Assembly (NCBI GenBank): GCA_946403085.1
Contig: CAMIYM010000001.1
Span: 62,001 to 126,000, forward strand
Length of the DNA: 64,000 bases
DNA from: an uncultured Clostridia bacterium
GTDB taxonomy: Bacteria > Bacillota > Clostridia > Saccharofermentanales > Saccharofermentanaceae
Reading direction: 5' to 3'
Shown: piece by piece, positions 1 to 9,125 of the stretch
Numbering within the stretch: position 1 is the stretch's first letter
Layout: the number at the start of each line of letters is the position of its first letter
Made by a program: the position numbers and the translations under genes
The notes under the pieces: generated by a model
Told to the model about the DNA's origin: nothing
Seen by the model: the letters and a program-made list of their open reading frames with translations, nothing else
The model's database searches: none

Positions 1-216
1 GAAGACGGCCGTAAGCAGGGTGATGTCAAGGTAATCCCTTCACAGGACGGAACCACAGTTTACGTATTCTACTTCGAGTCAGCTAATCCTGCTTATGAGA
101 TCGTTGTTAAGAATGAGATCATTACAGAGAGATTTGCCAAGTGGAATAAAGATCTCGAGGCAAACAAGCCCGGTTATGAGATCAACGCAGGCTTAATTAA
201 GTATTTAATTTATTAA
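1..216 (+). CDS. C-terminal end of an unidentified protein (5' end outside window)
   Basis: Frame 1 is open from the window edge to a TAA at 214-216, giving 71 residues that end in GLIKYLIY. It was not in the ORF track because its start lies outside the window. The fragment contains a GDVKV..YVFYF strand pattern followed by a helical, charged tail. That is loosely like the C-terminus of clostridial SurA/PpiC-type foldase lipoproteins, but too little is present to be sure. A strong terminator follows 30 bp downstream. Confidence 0.6.
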   Translation, partial: EDGRKQGDVKVIPSQDGTTVYVFYFESANPAYEIVVKNEIITERFAKWNKDLEANKPGYEINAGLIKYLIY

Positions 217-245
217 TCTGCTTATTTATTAATATAAATACACCA

Positions 246-279
246 AGCGCCACTTTAATGAAGTGGCGCTTTTTATTTA
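246..279 (+). terminator. Rho-independent terminator
   Basis: A perfect 10-bp stem AGCGCCACTT / AAGTGGCGCT with a 5-nt loop is followed by TTTTATTTAT. It ends the partial gene at the left edge. Confidence 0.9.
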
Positions 280-330
280 TTCTGCCGACTGACTTACCCG
301 TTGTTTTCAAGTTAATATGTAAAAGATTTT

Positions 331-336
331 TATAAT
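331..336 (+). promoter_or_regulatory. Candidate -10 box for the first lipoprotein gene
   Basis: A perfect TATAAT lies 29 bp before the start codon, just downstream of a terminator. The matching -35 region is weak (CAAGTT at 17 bp spacing), so only the -10 is called. Confidence 0.45.
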
Positions 337-364
337 CGGACAATCGGATAAGGAGGAAAATTCG

Positions 365-1324
365 ATGAAAAAGCTTTTAGCACTGATTCTCGGCCTTTCC
401 ATGATGCTCGGTATTGCTGCATGCGGCAAGAAGGTAGAAGTTCCTTCAAAGAGCGATGTAAAGAAAGCGGCTGCAGAAGAGTACGACATGGAATTCACTG
501 TTGACTCTGAAGATATTGCCGATGATGAGAAGTCAGCAGAGTGGGTATTGATCTCCAAGGACGGAACACTCGAACTTACTGTTACCTGGAATTCAAAGAA
601 GCCCGATGAATTTGCGTATGAAGAGGAAGAGCATCCTGAGGCTACTGAGACAGAGCCTGTAGCTTCCGCAGATACCTCTGAGACTACTGAACAGACAACA
701 ACAACTGCTGCTCCTGAGACAACTCCTGCTACATCAGAAGATACTTCAGCTGAATCTTCCTCAAGCGATTCAACTGCTTCAACTGTTAATGTAAATGGAA
801 CAAAGTTCGTTAACTTCGACGAGATGAACTTCTACATCAATGGTGTTAAGTACACTCTCGGAAAGACAACACTTCAGGACATGATCGATGCAGGCGCACC
901 TTTCAAGGACGGCGAACTCGAGAACGCAAAGAACAACGTTAAGTCTCACTATCAGTCCGCACCTATCAAGCTCGATATCGGTACAGGCTACAATGTATCC
1001 GTATATTGTTTCAATGAGACAGATTCAGGCAAGCCTATGAACGAGTGCTACATCAACGAGATCTACGTTCATATCAACATCAATTCTTCTGAACAGCAGA
1101 CCAAGCTTACTTTTGATTTCCCGCTTTCATTAAGCATGGATGATCTTAAGGCAAATGCAGGCGAGCCTACAGAGAAGCCTTACCACAACGAGGACAACCC
1201 GAAGTACACATATGATTACCTCGAGTACACAAAGAAGTCCAAGAAGTTCATGAACAGAAACAGATACAGATTCGAGTTCACAAACGGTAAGCTCCAGGGC
1301 TTCTATATGACATACATTCCTTAA
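365..1324 (+). CDS. Secreted lipoprotein with Thr/Ser/Glu-rich linker (paralog 1 of a tandem pair)
   Basis: A 319-residue predicted lipoprotein. The N-terminus is a signal peptide ending in a lipobox (LGIAAC, acylated Cys20), so the mature protein should sit on the outer face of the membrane. A small N-terminal domain (about residues 21-90) leads into a Thr/Ser/Glu-rich low-complexity linker (about 95-140). A larger C-terminal domain (about 145-319) contains NECYINEI and EPTEKPYHNEDNPKY. The start is fixed by AGGAGG 7 nt upstream. The next gene is a clear paralog with the same layout. I do not recognise the family; a ligand-binding or wall-associated role is only a guess from its location. 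Confidence 0.85.
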   Translation: MKKLLALILGLSMMLGIAACGKKVEVPSKSDVKKAAAEEYDMEFTVDSEDIADDEKSAEWVLISKDGTLELTVTWNSKKPDEFAYEEEEHPEATETEPVASADTSETTEQTTTTAAPETTPATSEDTSAESSSSDSTASTVNVNGTKFVNFDEMNFYINGVKYTLGKTTLQDMIDAGAPFKDGELENAKNNVKSHYQSAPIKLDIGTGYNVSVYCFNETDSGKPMNECYINEIYVHININSSEQQTKLTFDFPLSLSMDDLKANAGEPTEKPYHNEDNPKYTYDYLEYTKKSKKFMNRNRYRFEFTNGKLQGFYMTYIP

Positions 1325-1348
1325 CCGGAATTAAGCAGATTGACTAAT

Positions 1349-1382
1349 AAGGCTGTTCTTTTACGGAACAGCCTTTATTATT
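1349..1382 (+). terminator. Rho-independent terminator
   Basis: A 10-bp perfect stem AAGGCTGTTC / GAACAGCCTT is followed by a short T-rich run (TATTATTT). It separates the two lipoprotein paralogs, so they are probably not a simple co-transcribed pair. Confidence 0.8.
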
Positions 1383-1451
1383 TGCTTGTTTAATTTTCGA
1401 AAAGCATGTGGTATTTTATATAGCGATATTCGGAATAGGAGGAATATTAAA

Positions 1452-2408
1452 ATGAAAAAGCTTATGGCACTTATTCTCGGCCTTTCAATGATGCTCGGAA
1501 TTGTCGCATGCGGCAAGAAGGTAGAAGTTCCTTCAAAGAGCGATGTTAAGAAAGCTGCTGCAGAAGAGTATGACATGGAATTCTCAGTTGATTCTGAGGA
1601 TGTTGCTGATGACGAGAAGACCGCTGAGTGGGTTTTGGTATCCAAGGACGGCACTCTCGAAGTAACTGTTACATGGGACGCTAAGAAGCCTGAAGACTTC
1701 GAGTTCGATGATAAGGAAATCAGCGAACCTACAACAGATACAACAGAGTCTGAGACAACAACTACAACTGAGGCTACAACAACCACAACAGAAGAGACAA
1801 CGACAACAGCTGATACTGCTGATTCTTCTGCCGCAAACACAGATGACAGCACAGCTGCTACAAACCCTAACCCTACAGGAGCTAAGTATGTTAACTTTGC
1901 TGACATGAGCTTCTACATCAAGGGCAAGAAGTACACACTCGGAAAGACAACACTTCAGGATCTTATCGATGACGGTGTTCCTTTCCAGGACGGTGAGCTT
2001 GACGATGCTAAGAACAACCTTAAGTCTCACTATCAGTCTTCTTACATCAAGCTTGATCCCGGTACAAAGGATTGCTATGTTTGGATCGAAGTATTCAACG
2101 ATTCAGATAAGGGTAAGCCGATGAACGAGTGCTACATCAACGAGATCATGTTCAAGATCGTTAATGATGCAGGCAAGAATCAGACATTCGTCTCATTTGA
2201 CTTCCCGATCTCTCTTACAATTGAAGAGCTTAAGGCAAATGCAGGTGAGCCTACAGAGAAGCCTTATCACAACGAGGACAACCCGAAGTACATTTATGAC
2301 ACACTTGCTTGGACACAGAAGGGCAAGAAGTTCATGAACAGAAACAGAATCGAGTTCGAATTCAGAAACAATGAATTAAGAGAATTCACAATGTTCTACA
2401 TTCCTTGA
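1452..2408 (+). CDS. Secreted lipoprotein with Thr-rich linker (paralog 2 of a tandem pair)
   Basis: A 318-residue predicted lipoprotein with lipobox LGIVAC (Cys20). The ORF-track start at 1386 is rejected because AGGAGG precedes the internal ATG at 1452, which aligns exactly with the start of the upstream paralog. The first ~85 residues and the C-terminal domain are nearly the same as in the upstream gene, including the shared block EPTEKPYHNEDNPKY. The Thr-rich linker is diverged and dominated by TTTT/TTE runs. This is a tandem duplication whose folded domains are conserved while the linker drifts. The family is not recognised. Confidence 0.85.
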   Translation: MKKLMALILGLSMMLGIVACGKKVEVPSKSDVKKAAAEEYDMEFSVDSEDVADDEKTAEWVLVSKDGTLEVTVTWDAKKPEDFEFDDKEISEPTTDTTESETTTTTEATTTTTEETTTTADTADSSAANTDDSTAATNPNPTGAKYVNFADMSFYIKGKKYTLGKTTLQDLIDDGVPFQDGELDDAKNNLKSHYQSSYIKLDPGTKDCYVWIEVFNDSDKGKPMNECYINEIMFKIVNDAGKNQTFVSFDFPISLTIEELKANAGEPTEKPYHNEDNPKYIYDTLAWTQKGKKFMNRNRIEFEFRNNELREFTMFYIP

Positions 2409-2437
2409 TCTGACGGGTCAATAAGTTCTGAACACAT

Positions 2438-2469
2438 GAAGCTGTCCCATATGGGGCAGCTTCTTTTTT
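2438..2469 (+). terminator. Rho-independent terminator
   Basis: An 11-bp stem GAAGCTGTCCC / GGGGCAGCTTC (one G-U pair) with an ATAT loop is followed by six T. It ends the lipoprotein pair. Confidence 0.9.
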
Positions 2470-2477
2470 GTTTAAGA

Positions 2478-2506
2478 TTGACAACCTATCATTCGTATAG
2501 TATTTT
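2478..2506 (+). promoter_or_regulatory. Sigma-A promoter for the T-box/trpEG transcript
   Basis: A perfect -35 TTGACA (2478-2483) and a 17-bp spacer are followed by -10 TATTTT (2501-2506). The promoter sits immediately after a terminator and immediately before the T-box stem I. Confidence 0.7.
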
Positions 2507-2512
2507 TAACTC

Positions 2513-2803
2513 AATTCAAACAAACCGTTGACGGAGAGTGAGTAGCTTAAAGGAAACCGTTCAAAGAGAGCCCGGGATGGTGAGATCCGGACACAAAGAC
2601 CTTTTAGCGAATGGACTCCGGAGGGCGCGGAGGAAAGGGTTAATCCCAAGTATATTGCGACGTGAGGCACGCGTAAGTTGCCGGAGATATGTTGGTATCT
2701 CTTAAGAGCACGAGTCAGATCGTGAAGCAAGGTGGCACCGCGGATATTAGTTTATTCGTCCTTGACTTAAAGACAATGGATCTTTAGTCAGGGGCTTTTT
2801 TAT
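2513..2803 (+). promoter_or_regulatory. T-box riboswitch, Trp specifier (UGG)
   Basis: This is a tRNA-sensing leader upstream of trpE. It has a stem I with the AGAGAG...GGTGAGA distal-loop pattern, then a specifier region reading GAA-TGG-A. The specifier codon at 2612-2614 would be UGG (Trp). The T-box core AGGTGGCACCGCG is at 2730-2742, and the TGGC within it would pair with the tRNA NCCA end. The terminator helix pairs CCTTGACTTAAAGA with TCTTTAGTCAGGGG and is followed by CTTTTTT. Uncharged tRNA-Trp should stabilise the antiterminator and switch on trpEG. No separate gene lies in this stretch. Confidence 0.92.
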
Positions 2804-2840
2804 TGCCTTTGACTTGAGAAATAAGCCGGAGGTGACTTAT

Positions 2841-4301
2841 ATGAAAGTAGTGCCATCGATCGATGAAGTCAGAAAGCTTGCCGAAAGCGGCAAATACGAT
2901 GTCGTACCGCTCAGCTGTGAGATACTGTCTGATTTCACTACACCCATCGAGACTATCAGGATCTTAAAGAACGCTTCGACTCACGCATACATGCTGGAGT
3001 CTGCCATGGCAAATGAACGATGGGGAAGATATACATTCCTGGGCTTTGACCCCAAGCTTGAGATCACCTGCATCAACGGCGAGATAACATATGGCGATAA
3101 GACTGAGAAGACTGATGATCCGTCTAAGATCATAAGAGAGATCATGTCCCACTTCAAAAGCCCCAGATTCGATAATCTGCCTTCATTTACAGGCGGCCTT
3201 GTAGGATATTTCTCATACGATTACCTCGGATATGCCGAGCCGACAGCCAAGTGCGATGTTACAGACGAAGAGAACTTCAAGGATGTAGACCTCATGCTTT
3301 TCGATAAGGTCATAGCATTTGACCACGTAAGACAAAAGCTTGTCCTGATCGCGAACATGTCCTTGGAAGACATCGATAACGGTTATCAGGAGACAGTAGG
3401 AGAACTTGAATCCCTGATAGATCTTCTTAAGAATGGCGCGAAAAGTGACGAGCCAGAAGGAAAACTCCTCTCTGAAGTAAAGCCCCTTTTCTCAAAGGAA
3501 GAATACTGTGCCATGGTCGAAAAGGCGAAGCACCATATTTTCGAGGGAGACATATTCCAGATAGTCCTTTCCAACAGGCTTTCAGCCTCATTCGAAGGCA
3601 GCCTTCTTAACACATACAGGATCTTAAGGACCGTCAATCCGTCCCCTTATATGTTCTATTTTGCCGGAACCGATGTCGAGGTCGCAGGAGCATCCCCGGA
3701 GACATTGGTAAAGCTTGAAGACGGCATACTGCATACATTTCCGCTCGCGGGAACAAGGCCGCGCGGAAAGACGGATGAAGAGGACAGAAGACTTGAAGCA
3801 GAGCTCCTGGCTGACGAGAAGGAGCTTGCAGAGCACAACATGCTCGTAGACCTTGGACGCAATGACCTCGGCAAGATCAGCGAATTCGGCTCTGTAGAGG
3901 TCGAAAAGCTGAGGAGCATCGAGCGTTATTCCCACGTTATGCATATAGGTTCCACTGTAAGAGGCAGGATCGCATCCGGCTACGACGCTCTCGATGCGAT
4001 CGAGGCTGTCCTTCCGGCAGGTACCCTTTCCGGTGCTCCGAAGATCCGTGCATGCCAGCTTATCGGACAGCTCGAGAACAACAAGCGCGGCATCTACGGA
4101 GGTGCGATCGGATATATCGATTTTACGGGCAACATGGATACATGTATCGCGATCAGGATCGCATACAAGAAGAACGGCAAAGTCTTCGTAAGGAGCGGTG
4201 CCGGAATTGTTGCCGACTCTGTACCCGAGAAAGAATACGAAGAGTGCCTTAACAAAGCCAGGGCAGTCCTCAATTCACTGAATCTTGCCCAGGAGGTATA
4301 A
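2841..4301 (+). CDS. trpE: Anthranilate synthase component I
   Basis: A 486-residue chorismate-using enzyme that makes anthranilate with the TrpG glutaminase, the first step of tryptophan synthesis. The start is moved from 2814 to the ATG at 2841 because GGAGGTG lies 7 nt upstream. The N-terminal domain carries the LES segment (YMLESAMANERWG), which in TrpE belongs to the Trp feedback site. The C-terminal chorismate-binding domain shows PLAGTRPRG, LADEKELAEHNMLVDLGRND, LPAGTLSGAPK and YGGAIGY. A Trp T-box precedes it and trpG follows after 3 bp. The T-box argues for TrpE rather than PabB. No other trp genes are in this window. Confidence 0.93.
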   Translation: MKVVPSIDEVRKLAESGKYDVVPLSCEILSDFTTPIETIRILKNASTHAYMLESAMANERWGRYTFLGFDPKLEITCINGEITYGDKTEKTDDPSKIIREIMSHFKSPRFDNLPSFTGGLVGYFSYDYLGYAEPTAKCDVTDEENFKDVDLMLFDKVIAFDHVRQKLVLIANMSLEDIDNGYQETVGELESLIDLLKNGAKSDEPEGKLLSEVKPLFSKEEYCAMVEKAKHHIFEGDIFQIVLSNRLSASFEGSLLNTYRILRTVNPSPYMFYFAGTDVEVAGASPETLVKLEDGILHTFPLAGTRPRGKTDEEDRRLEAELLADEKELAEHNMLVDLGRNDLGKISEFGSVEVEKLRSIERYSHVMHIGSTVRGRIASGYDALDAIEAVLPAGTLSGAPKIRACQLIGQLENNKRGIYGGAIGYIDFTGNMDTCIAIRIAYKKNGKVFVRSGAGIVADSVPEKEYEECLNKARAVLNSLNLAQEV

Positions 4302-4304
4302 GCA

Positions 4305-4871
4305 ATGATCCTTCTTATAGATAATTACGACAGTTTCTCATATAACCTCTATCAGCTCATAGGGGAGATCGATCCTGATATCAAAGTTATCCGCAATGAC
4401 GAGATGACCGTATCTGAGATAAGAGCTCTTGCTCCTGACAGGATCATCCTGTCACCCGGTCCCGGCAGGCCGGAAGATGCAGGCGTTATAGTGGAAGTCG
4501 CTGCAACTATACACGACATCCCGATCCTGGGCGTCTGCCTTGGACACCAGGCCATCTGCAATGCATATGGCGCCGTTATCACTTATGCTGACAAGCTCAT
4601 GCACGGCAAGCAGTCAGATGTGGGTCTCTATTCATATTGTCCGCTTTTTAAGGGGATAGGGGACCGCACCAAGGTCGCACGCTACCACTCGCTTGCCGCT
4701 GACCGTGACACGATCCCTGATTGTCTCCAGGTAACTGCTGTTGCAGATGACGGTGAGATCATGGCTGTCCAGCACAAGGAGTATCCTATCTTTGGAGTCC
4801 AGTTCCATCCGGAATCGATCCTTACGCCGGAGGGAAAGAAAATACTGGAAAACTTTCTTAGTATCAACTGA
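4305..4871 (+). CDS. trpG: Anthranilate synthase component II (glutamine amidotransferase)
   Basis: A 188-residue class I glutamine amidotransferase that feeds ammonia to TrpE. It shows DNYDSFSYNLYQ at the N-terminus, SPGPGRPEDAG, the nucleophile elbow GVCLGHQAI and the His/Glu motif GVQFHPESI. The ribosome site AGGAGG lies in the last codons of trpE, so the genes are co-translated. It may also serve as PabA for folate, as in many Bacillota, which the sequence cannot settle. A terminator follows about 25 bp downstream. Confidence 0.92.
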   Translation: MILLIDNYDSFSYNLYQLIGEIDPDIKVIRNDEMTVSEIRALAPDRIILSPGPGRPEDAGVIVEVAATIHDIPILGVCLGHQAICNAYGAVITYADKLMHGKQSDVGLYSYCPLFKGIGDRTKVARYHSLAADRDTIPDCLQVTAVADDGEIMAVQHKEYPIFGVQFHPESILTPEGKKILENFLSIN

Positions 4872-4897
4872 CTGCCTGAGGCAATAACCCCCCCTTA

Positions 4898-4940
4898 AAA
4901 ACAGCCCGCGAGCCCCAAGACGGCCGAGGGCTGTTTTATA
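4898..4940 (+). terminator. Rho-independent terminator of trpEG
   Basis: The stem AACAGCCC / GGGCTGTT has further C/G-rich pairing inside the loop and is followed by TTTATATA. It separates trpEG from the rpoBC promoter. Confidence 0.8.
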
Positions 4941-4988
4941 TAAAAAAAGAATAATTCCTATAAAATTCAGTCTTCACTAAAAAAGTTG

Positions 4989-5017
4989 TTGACAAAATTT
5001 GTCTGTATCTATATAAT
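4989..5017 (+). promoter_or_regulatory. Perfect-consensus sigma-A promoter for rpoBC
   Basis: TTGACA (4989-4994), exactly 17 bp, then TATAAT (5012-5017): both hexamers are perfect. The start point would be near 5024, leaving a leader of about 140 nt before rpoB. The leader holds a possible GCTTAAA / TTTAAGC hairpin near 5125-5145. Confidence 0.92.
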
Positions 5018-5162
5018 TCTTTACTGCGTCGTAATGGGTTTGGGCAACTATGCCTATTTCTCTTGACGGGAAAGAATTTTTATGGTAAATAAAAATACTT
5101 TTCAACCAAGAAACCGCTTAAACCATGTGTTTTTAAGCTTTGTGTGAGGTGATTCGTTAACA

Positions 5163-8100
5163 ATGGTCCATTCCGTAAAACAAGGCAAGACAGAGCGACA
5201 GTCGTATTCCAAGATCAAAGAAGTAATCGAGGTGCCTAACCTTATCGAGAACCAGAAGCAGTCCTATCAGTGGTTCATCGACGAGGGTATGCAGCAGATT
5301 TTCGACGAAGTATCGCCGATTACTGATGATCAGGGTAAGTACGAGGTCTATTTTGTCGGAAAGATCTTCGATTCTGAGAATCCCTGTGATCCCACAGGTA
5401 AGGAAAAGGAAGGCAAAGGCAAGAAGAGCAAGGAGCCCAAGACTCCCGTTAAGCTCACTAAGTCTGCAATTATTGACAGCTGCAAGAAGAATGACAGCAA
5501 CTATGCCGCTCCTTTAAGCATTCAGCTCAGACTCCACAACAAGATCGATGGAACAGTTACAGATGAGACTGCTTTCGTCGGCAATTTCCCGATCATGACA
5601 GATCAGGGTACATTTATCGTCAACGGCGCAGAGCGTGTCGTCATCAACCAGATCGTAAGATCTCCCGGAGCTTACTATTCCGAGATGAGATCCAAAATGG
5701 GTAACAGACTGCTTTCTGCTGAACTTATCCCTTACAGAGGATCATGGATCCTTATCGAAGAGGATGAGAAGGAAAGCAAGCTTAATGCAAAAGAGAGAGC
5801 TCTTAAGGCTGCTGGTTCTCCTGATGCAAATACAGATCCTGACGAATATAACCTTATCTACATCGTAGTAGATAAGTCACATAAGATATCCCTCTCAGTA
5901 TTCCTGAGATGCTTAGGCCTCGTTTCTGACGAGGACATCATCAACATGTTCGGTGATGAAGAGTGCCTCAGAATGACTCTTGAGAAGGATGAGACAAAGA
6001 ATGCTGCTGATCCTTATACTGCAGCACTCCAGGAGTTCTTCAAGAAGGTTCGTAACAACGAGCCCTTCACAGTTGATAATGCGAAGAACATCCTCAACAA
6101 GACATATTTCGATTCATTGAGATACGATCTCGAGAGAGTAGGTATCTACAAGGTCAACAAGAAGTTCGAGTTCTCCGGAAGAATCATCGGAAGCAAGACA
6201 GCTGACAACGTAGTTACAGAAGACGGTGAGCTTATTTGCAAGAAGAACACCGTTGTTACAGAAGAGATCGCTAAGAAGATCGAAGATTCAGGCGTTATGG
6301 CTGTTCAGATCTTCCCCAGAAAGCTCGTTCGTGCAGCTGATGAGGATGAGTTCGAGGATGTACCTCTCAAGGTCATCGGCAACGGCAGAGTTGACGCTGA
6401 GGTCTTCATCGCTAACAGCATCTCAAAGGCTGATTTCAAGAAGTTCGATATCACAAGAACAGGCGTTAACGAGAAGGTTAGAGCAAGTGTCTTGAGAGAG
6501 ATCATCGAAGCAGTCAAGGAAGAGGGCAAGAATGACATTGCTGCCCGTCTTGAGGCTGCAATGGCTGAGCGTAAGGAAGACCTCATGCCCAGAAACCTCA
6601 CGATCGATGATATCTATGCATTCGTTTCTTACTACATCGGCCTCCACAGAGGTGTCGGCAGAATCGACAACATCGACCACTTGGGCAACAGAAGAGTTAA
6701 GTCTGTAGGCGAGCTCCTTCAGAACCAGCTCCGTACAGGTATCCAGAGAGTCGAGAAGAATACAAGAGACAGAATCTCTCAGATCTCCAGCAAAGAGGGC
6801 GAAGTTGTTACAGCTACAAGCCTTGTTAACACAAGACCTTTGAGCGCTGCATTCAGAGAGTTCTTCGGTTCATCACAGCTCTCAGCATTCGCTGACCAGA
6901 ACAACCCGCTGGCTGAGCTTACAAACAAGAGAAGACTTTCCGCATTGGGTCCTGGCGGTATCTCCCGTGAGAGAGCTTCAATGGAAGTCCGCGATATCAA
7001 CCCTACACACTACGGACGTATGTGTACTATCGAGACACCGGAAGGTCAGAACATCGGACTTATGACCTCTCTTGCTATCTATGCACGTATCAACAAGTAT
7101 GGTTTCATTGAGACACCTTACAGAAAGTACGACAAGGAAGCTCAGAGAGTTACTGACGAAGTTGTTTACATGTCCGCTGACGAAGAGGATGAGTACAACA
7201 TCGCTCAGGCTAACGAGCCTATCGACGAAGAAGGACGTTTCATCGGCAAGAAGATCGTATGCCGTTACTTGGACCAGTTCCTGCAGCTTGACCCTGATCA
7301 GGTCGACTACATGGACGTATCTCCTAAGCAGCTCGTATCCGTATCTACAAGCCTTATCCCGTTCCTTGGTAACGACGACGCTAACCGTGCCCTCATGGGT
7401 TCCAACATGCAGCGTCAGGCCGTACCTCTCATTAAGCCTGAAGCACCTATCATCGGTACAGGTATGGAATACCGTGCAGCTAAGGACTCCGGCGTATGTA
7501 TCGTTGCTTCACACGACGGTGTCGTTTCCTTCGTTGCAGCAGATAAGATCGAAGTTACAACAGCAGAAGGCACTGTAGATACATACATGCTCGCTAAGTA
7601 TCAGAGATCCAACCAGAGCACATGCATCAACCAGCGTCCTATCGTTGCCATCGGCGACAAGGTAAAGGCCGGCGATACTATCGCAGACGGTCCTGCTACA
7701 GACAACGGTGAGCTTGCTCTTGGACGTAACGTTCTCATCGGATTCACAACATGGGAAGGTTATAACTACGAGGACGCTGTTCTCGTAAATGAAAGAATCG
7801 TTAGAGATGATGTTTATACATCTATCCATATCGAAGAGCACGAGTGCGAAGCACGTGAGACAAAGCTCGGTGCTGAGCAGATCACAAGAGAAGTTCCTAA
7901 CGTCAGCGATGACGCTCTCTCCAACCTCGACGAGAACGGTATCGTCATGATCGGTGCCGAGGTTAAGGACGGAGACATCCTCGTTGGTAAGGTTTCACCT
8001 AAGGGTGAGACAGACCAGACAGCTGAAGAGAGACTTTATAAGGCAATCTTCAACGAGAGAGCAAGAGAAGTTAAGGATACTTCAAAGCGTGTTCCTCACG

Positions 8101-9107
8101 GCGGTTCCGGCGTAGTTGTTGACGTTGTTGTTTCCACAAAGGATACAAACGGCAACCTTAAGAACGGTGTTGACAAGAGAGTCCGCGTTTATGTCGCTCA
8201 GAAGAGAAAGCTCTCCATCGGCGACAAGATGGCAGGACGTCACGGAAACAAGGGTGTCGTCTCCAGAGTACTTCCTGAAGAGGATATGCCTTTCTTACCT
8301 GATGGTACAACACTCGATATCTGCTTGAACCCGTTGGGCGTTCCTTCCCGTATGAACATCGGTCAGCTCCTCGAGGTACACCTCGGACGTGCTGCCAAGG
8401 CACTCAACTGGAAGATCGCTACACCTGTATTCGACGGTGCAAACGAGAACGACATCGCTGATGCATTCGAGCTTGCAGGCATCGATAAGGACGGTAAGAC
8501 AGTCCTTTACGACGGACGTACAGGTGAACCTTTCGAGAACAGAGTTACTGTAGGTATCATGTACTACATGAAGCTTCACCACCTTGTTGACGACAAGATG
8601 CACGCAAGATCTACAGGACCTTACTCACTCGTTACACAGCAGCCTTTGGGCGGTAAAGCTCAGTTCGGCGGACAGAGATTCGGAGAAATGGAAGTTTGGG
8701 CACTCGAAGCTTACGGTGCTGCTCATACTCTCCAGGAGATCCTCACAGTTAAGTCCGACGATATCGAAGGCCGTTCAAAGACATATGACGCCATCATCCG
8801 CGGCAAGAACATTCCTGAACCGGGTATCCCTGAGTCATTCAATGTCCTTGTTAACGAGTTGAAGGCATTGGCACTCGATGTCCGCACATATACAGACGAT
8901 AAGGAATATATCGCTGAGGACAGACAGTCATTTGACACATACAGCGAAATGGATGAGTCAACAAGAGCTTCACTTGACGGTGAAGACGCAGAGTCTCCTT
9001 CCGATATTTTCAGCGAAGGCTTCGTAGAAGCTGATGAGCTTGGAAACATCAAGGAAGAAGAGGGCGACTTTGCTGACGATTTCGCCGGCGATGACGACGA
9101 CATGTAA
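5163..9107 (+). CDS. rpoB: DNA-directed RNA polymerase beta subunit
   Basis: A 1314-residue beta subunit of RNA polymerase. Family motifs include [14 protein letters not shown] near the N-terminus, RGSWI, the rifamycin cluster around residues 570-595, [39 protein letters not shown], and [10 protein letters not shown] toward the C-terminus. The tail is very acidic (DDDDM). GAGGTGA lies about 11 nt before the ATG. A perfect promoter precedes it, and rpoC follows after 18 bp. The usual upstream ribosomal genes rplJ-rplL are absent. The rifamycin cluster has unusual residues (A575, A577, N588), described in findings. Confidence 0.98.
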   Translation: MVHSVKQGKTERQSYSKIKEVIEVPNLIENQKQSYQWFIDEGMQQIFDEVSPITDDQGKYEVYFVGKIFDSENPCDPTGKEKEGKGKKSKEPKTPVKLTKSAIIDSCKKNDSNYAAPLSIQLRLHNKIDGTVTDETAFVGNFPIMTDQGTFIVNGAERVVINQIVRSPGAYYSEMRSKMGNRLLSAELIPYRGSWILIEEDEKESKLNAKERALKAAGSPDANTDPDEYNLIYIVVDKSHKISLSVFLRCLGLVSDEDIINMFGDEECLRMTLEKDETKNAADPYTAALQEFFKKVRNNEPFTVDNAKNILNKTYFDSLRYDLERVGIYKVNKKFEFSGRIIGSKTADNVVTEDGELICKKNTVVTEEIAKKIEDSGVMAVQIFPRKLVRAADEDEFEDVPLKVIGNGRVDAEVFIANSISKADFKKFDITRTGVNEKVRASVLREIIEAVKEEGKNDIAARLEAAMAERKEDLMPRNLTIDDIYAFVSYYIGLHRGVGRIDNIDHLGNRRVKSVGELLQNQLRTGIQRVEKNTRDRISQISSKEGEVVTATSLVNTRPLSAAFREFFGSSQLSAFADQNNPLAELTNKRRLSALGPGGISRERASMEVRDINPTHYGRMCTIETPEGQNIGLMTSLAIYARINKYGFIETPYRKYDKEAQRVTDEVVYMSADEEDEYNIAQANEPIDEEGRFIGKKIVCRYLDQFLQLDPDQVDYMDVSPKQLVSVSTSLIPFLGNDDANRALMGSNMQRQAVPLIKPEAPIIGTGMEYRAAKDSGVCIVASHDGVVSFVAADKIEVTTAEGTVDTYMLAKYQRSNQSTCINQRPIVAIGDKVKAGDTIADGPATDNGELALGRNVLIGFTTWEGYNYEDAVLVNERIVRDDVYTSIHIEEHECEARETKLGAEQITREVPNVSDDALSNLDENGIVMIGAEVKDGDILVGKVSPKGETDQTAEERLYKAIFNERAREVKDTSKRVPHGGSGVVVDVVVSTKDTNGNLKNGVDKRVRVYVAQKRKLSIGDKMAGRHGNKGVVSRVLPEEDMPFLPDGTTLDICLNPLGVPSRMNIGQLLEVHLGRAAKALNWKIATPVFDGANENDIADAFELAGIDKDGKTVLYDGRTGEPFENRVTVGIMYYMKLHHLVDDKMHARSTGPYSLVTQQPLGGKAQFGGQRFGEMEVWALEAYGAAHTLQEILTVKSDDIEGRSKTYDAIIRGKNIPEPGIPESFNVLVNELKALALDVRTYTDDKEYIAEDRQSFDTYSEMDESTRASLDGEDAESPSDIFSEGFVEADELGNIKEEEGDFADDFAGDDDDM

Positions 9108-9125
9108 AGGAGATAAAAGATAGAT

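Noticed and set aside
1584-2030. 148-aa Cys-rich minus-strand ORF
   Set aside because: It is a shadow of the Thr/Glu-rich linker codons of the plus-strand lipoprotein, with no ribosome site.
2506-2730. 74-aa minus-strand ORF
   Set aside because: It lies entirely in the T-box leader, whose RNA elements explain the sequence.
5034-5066. 10-codon mini-ORF (MGLGNYAYFS) in the rpoB leader
   Set aside because: No ribosome site precedes it, and no attenuator structure is evident after it.
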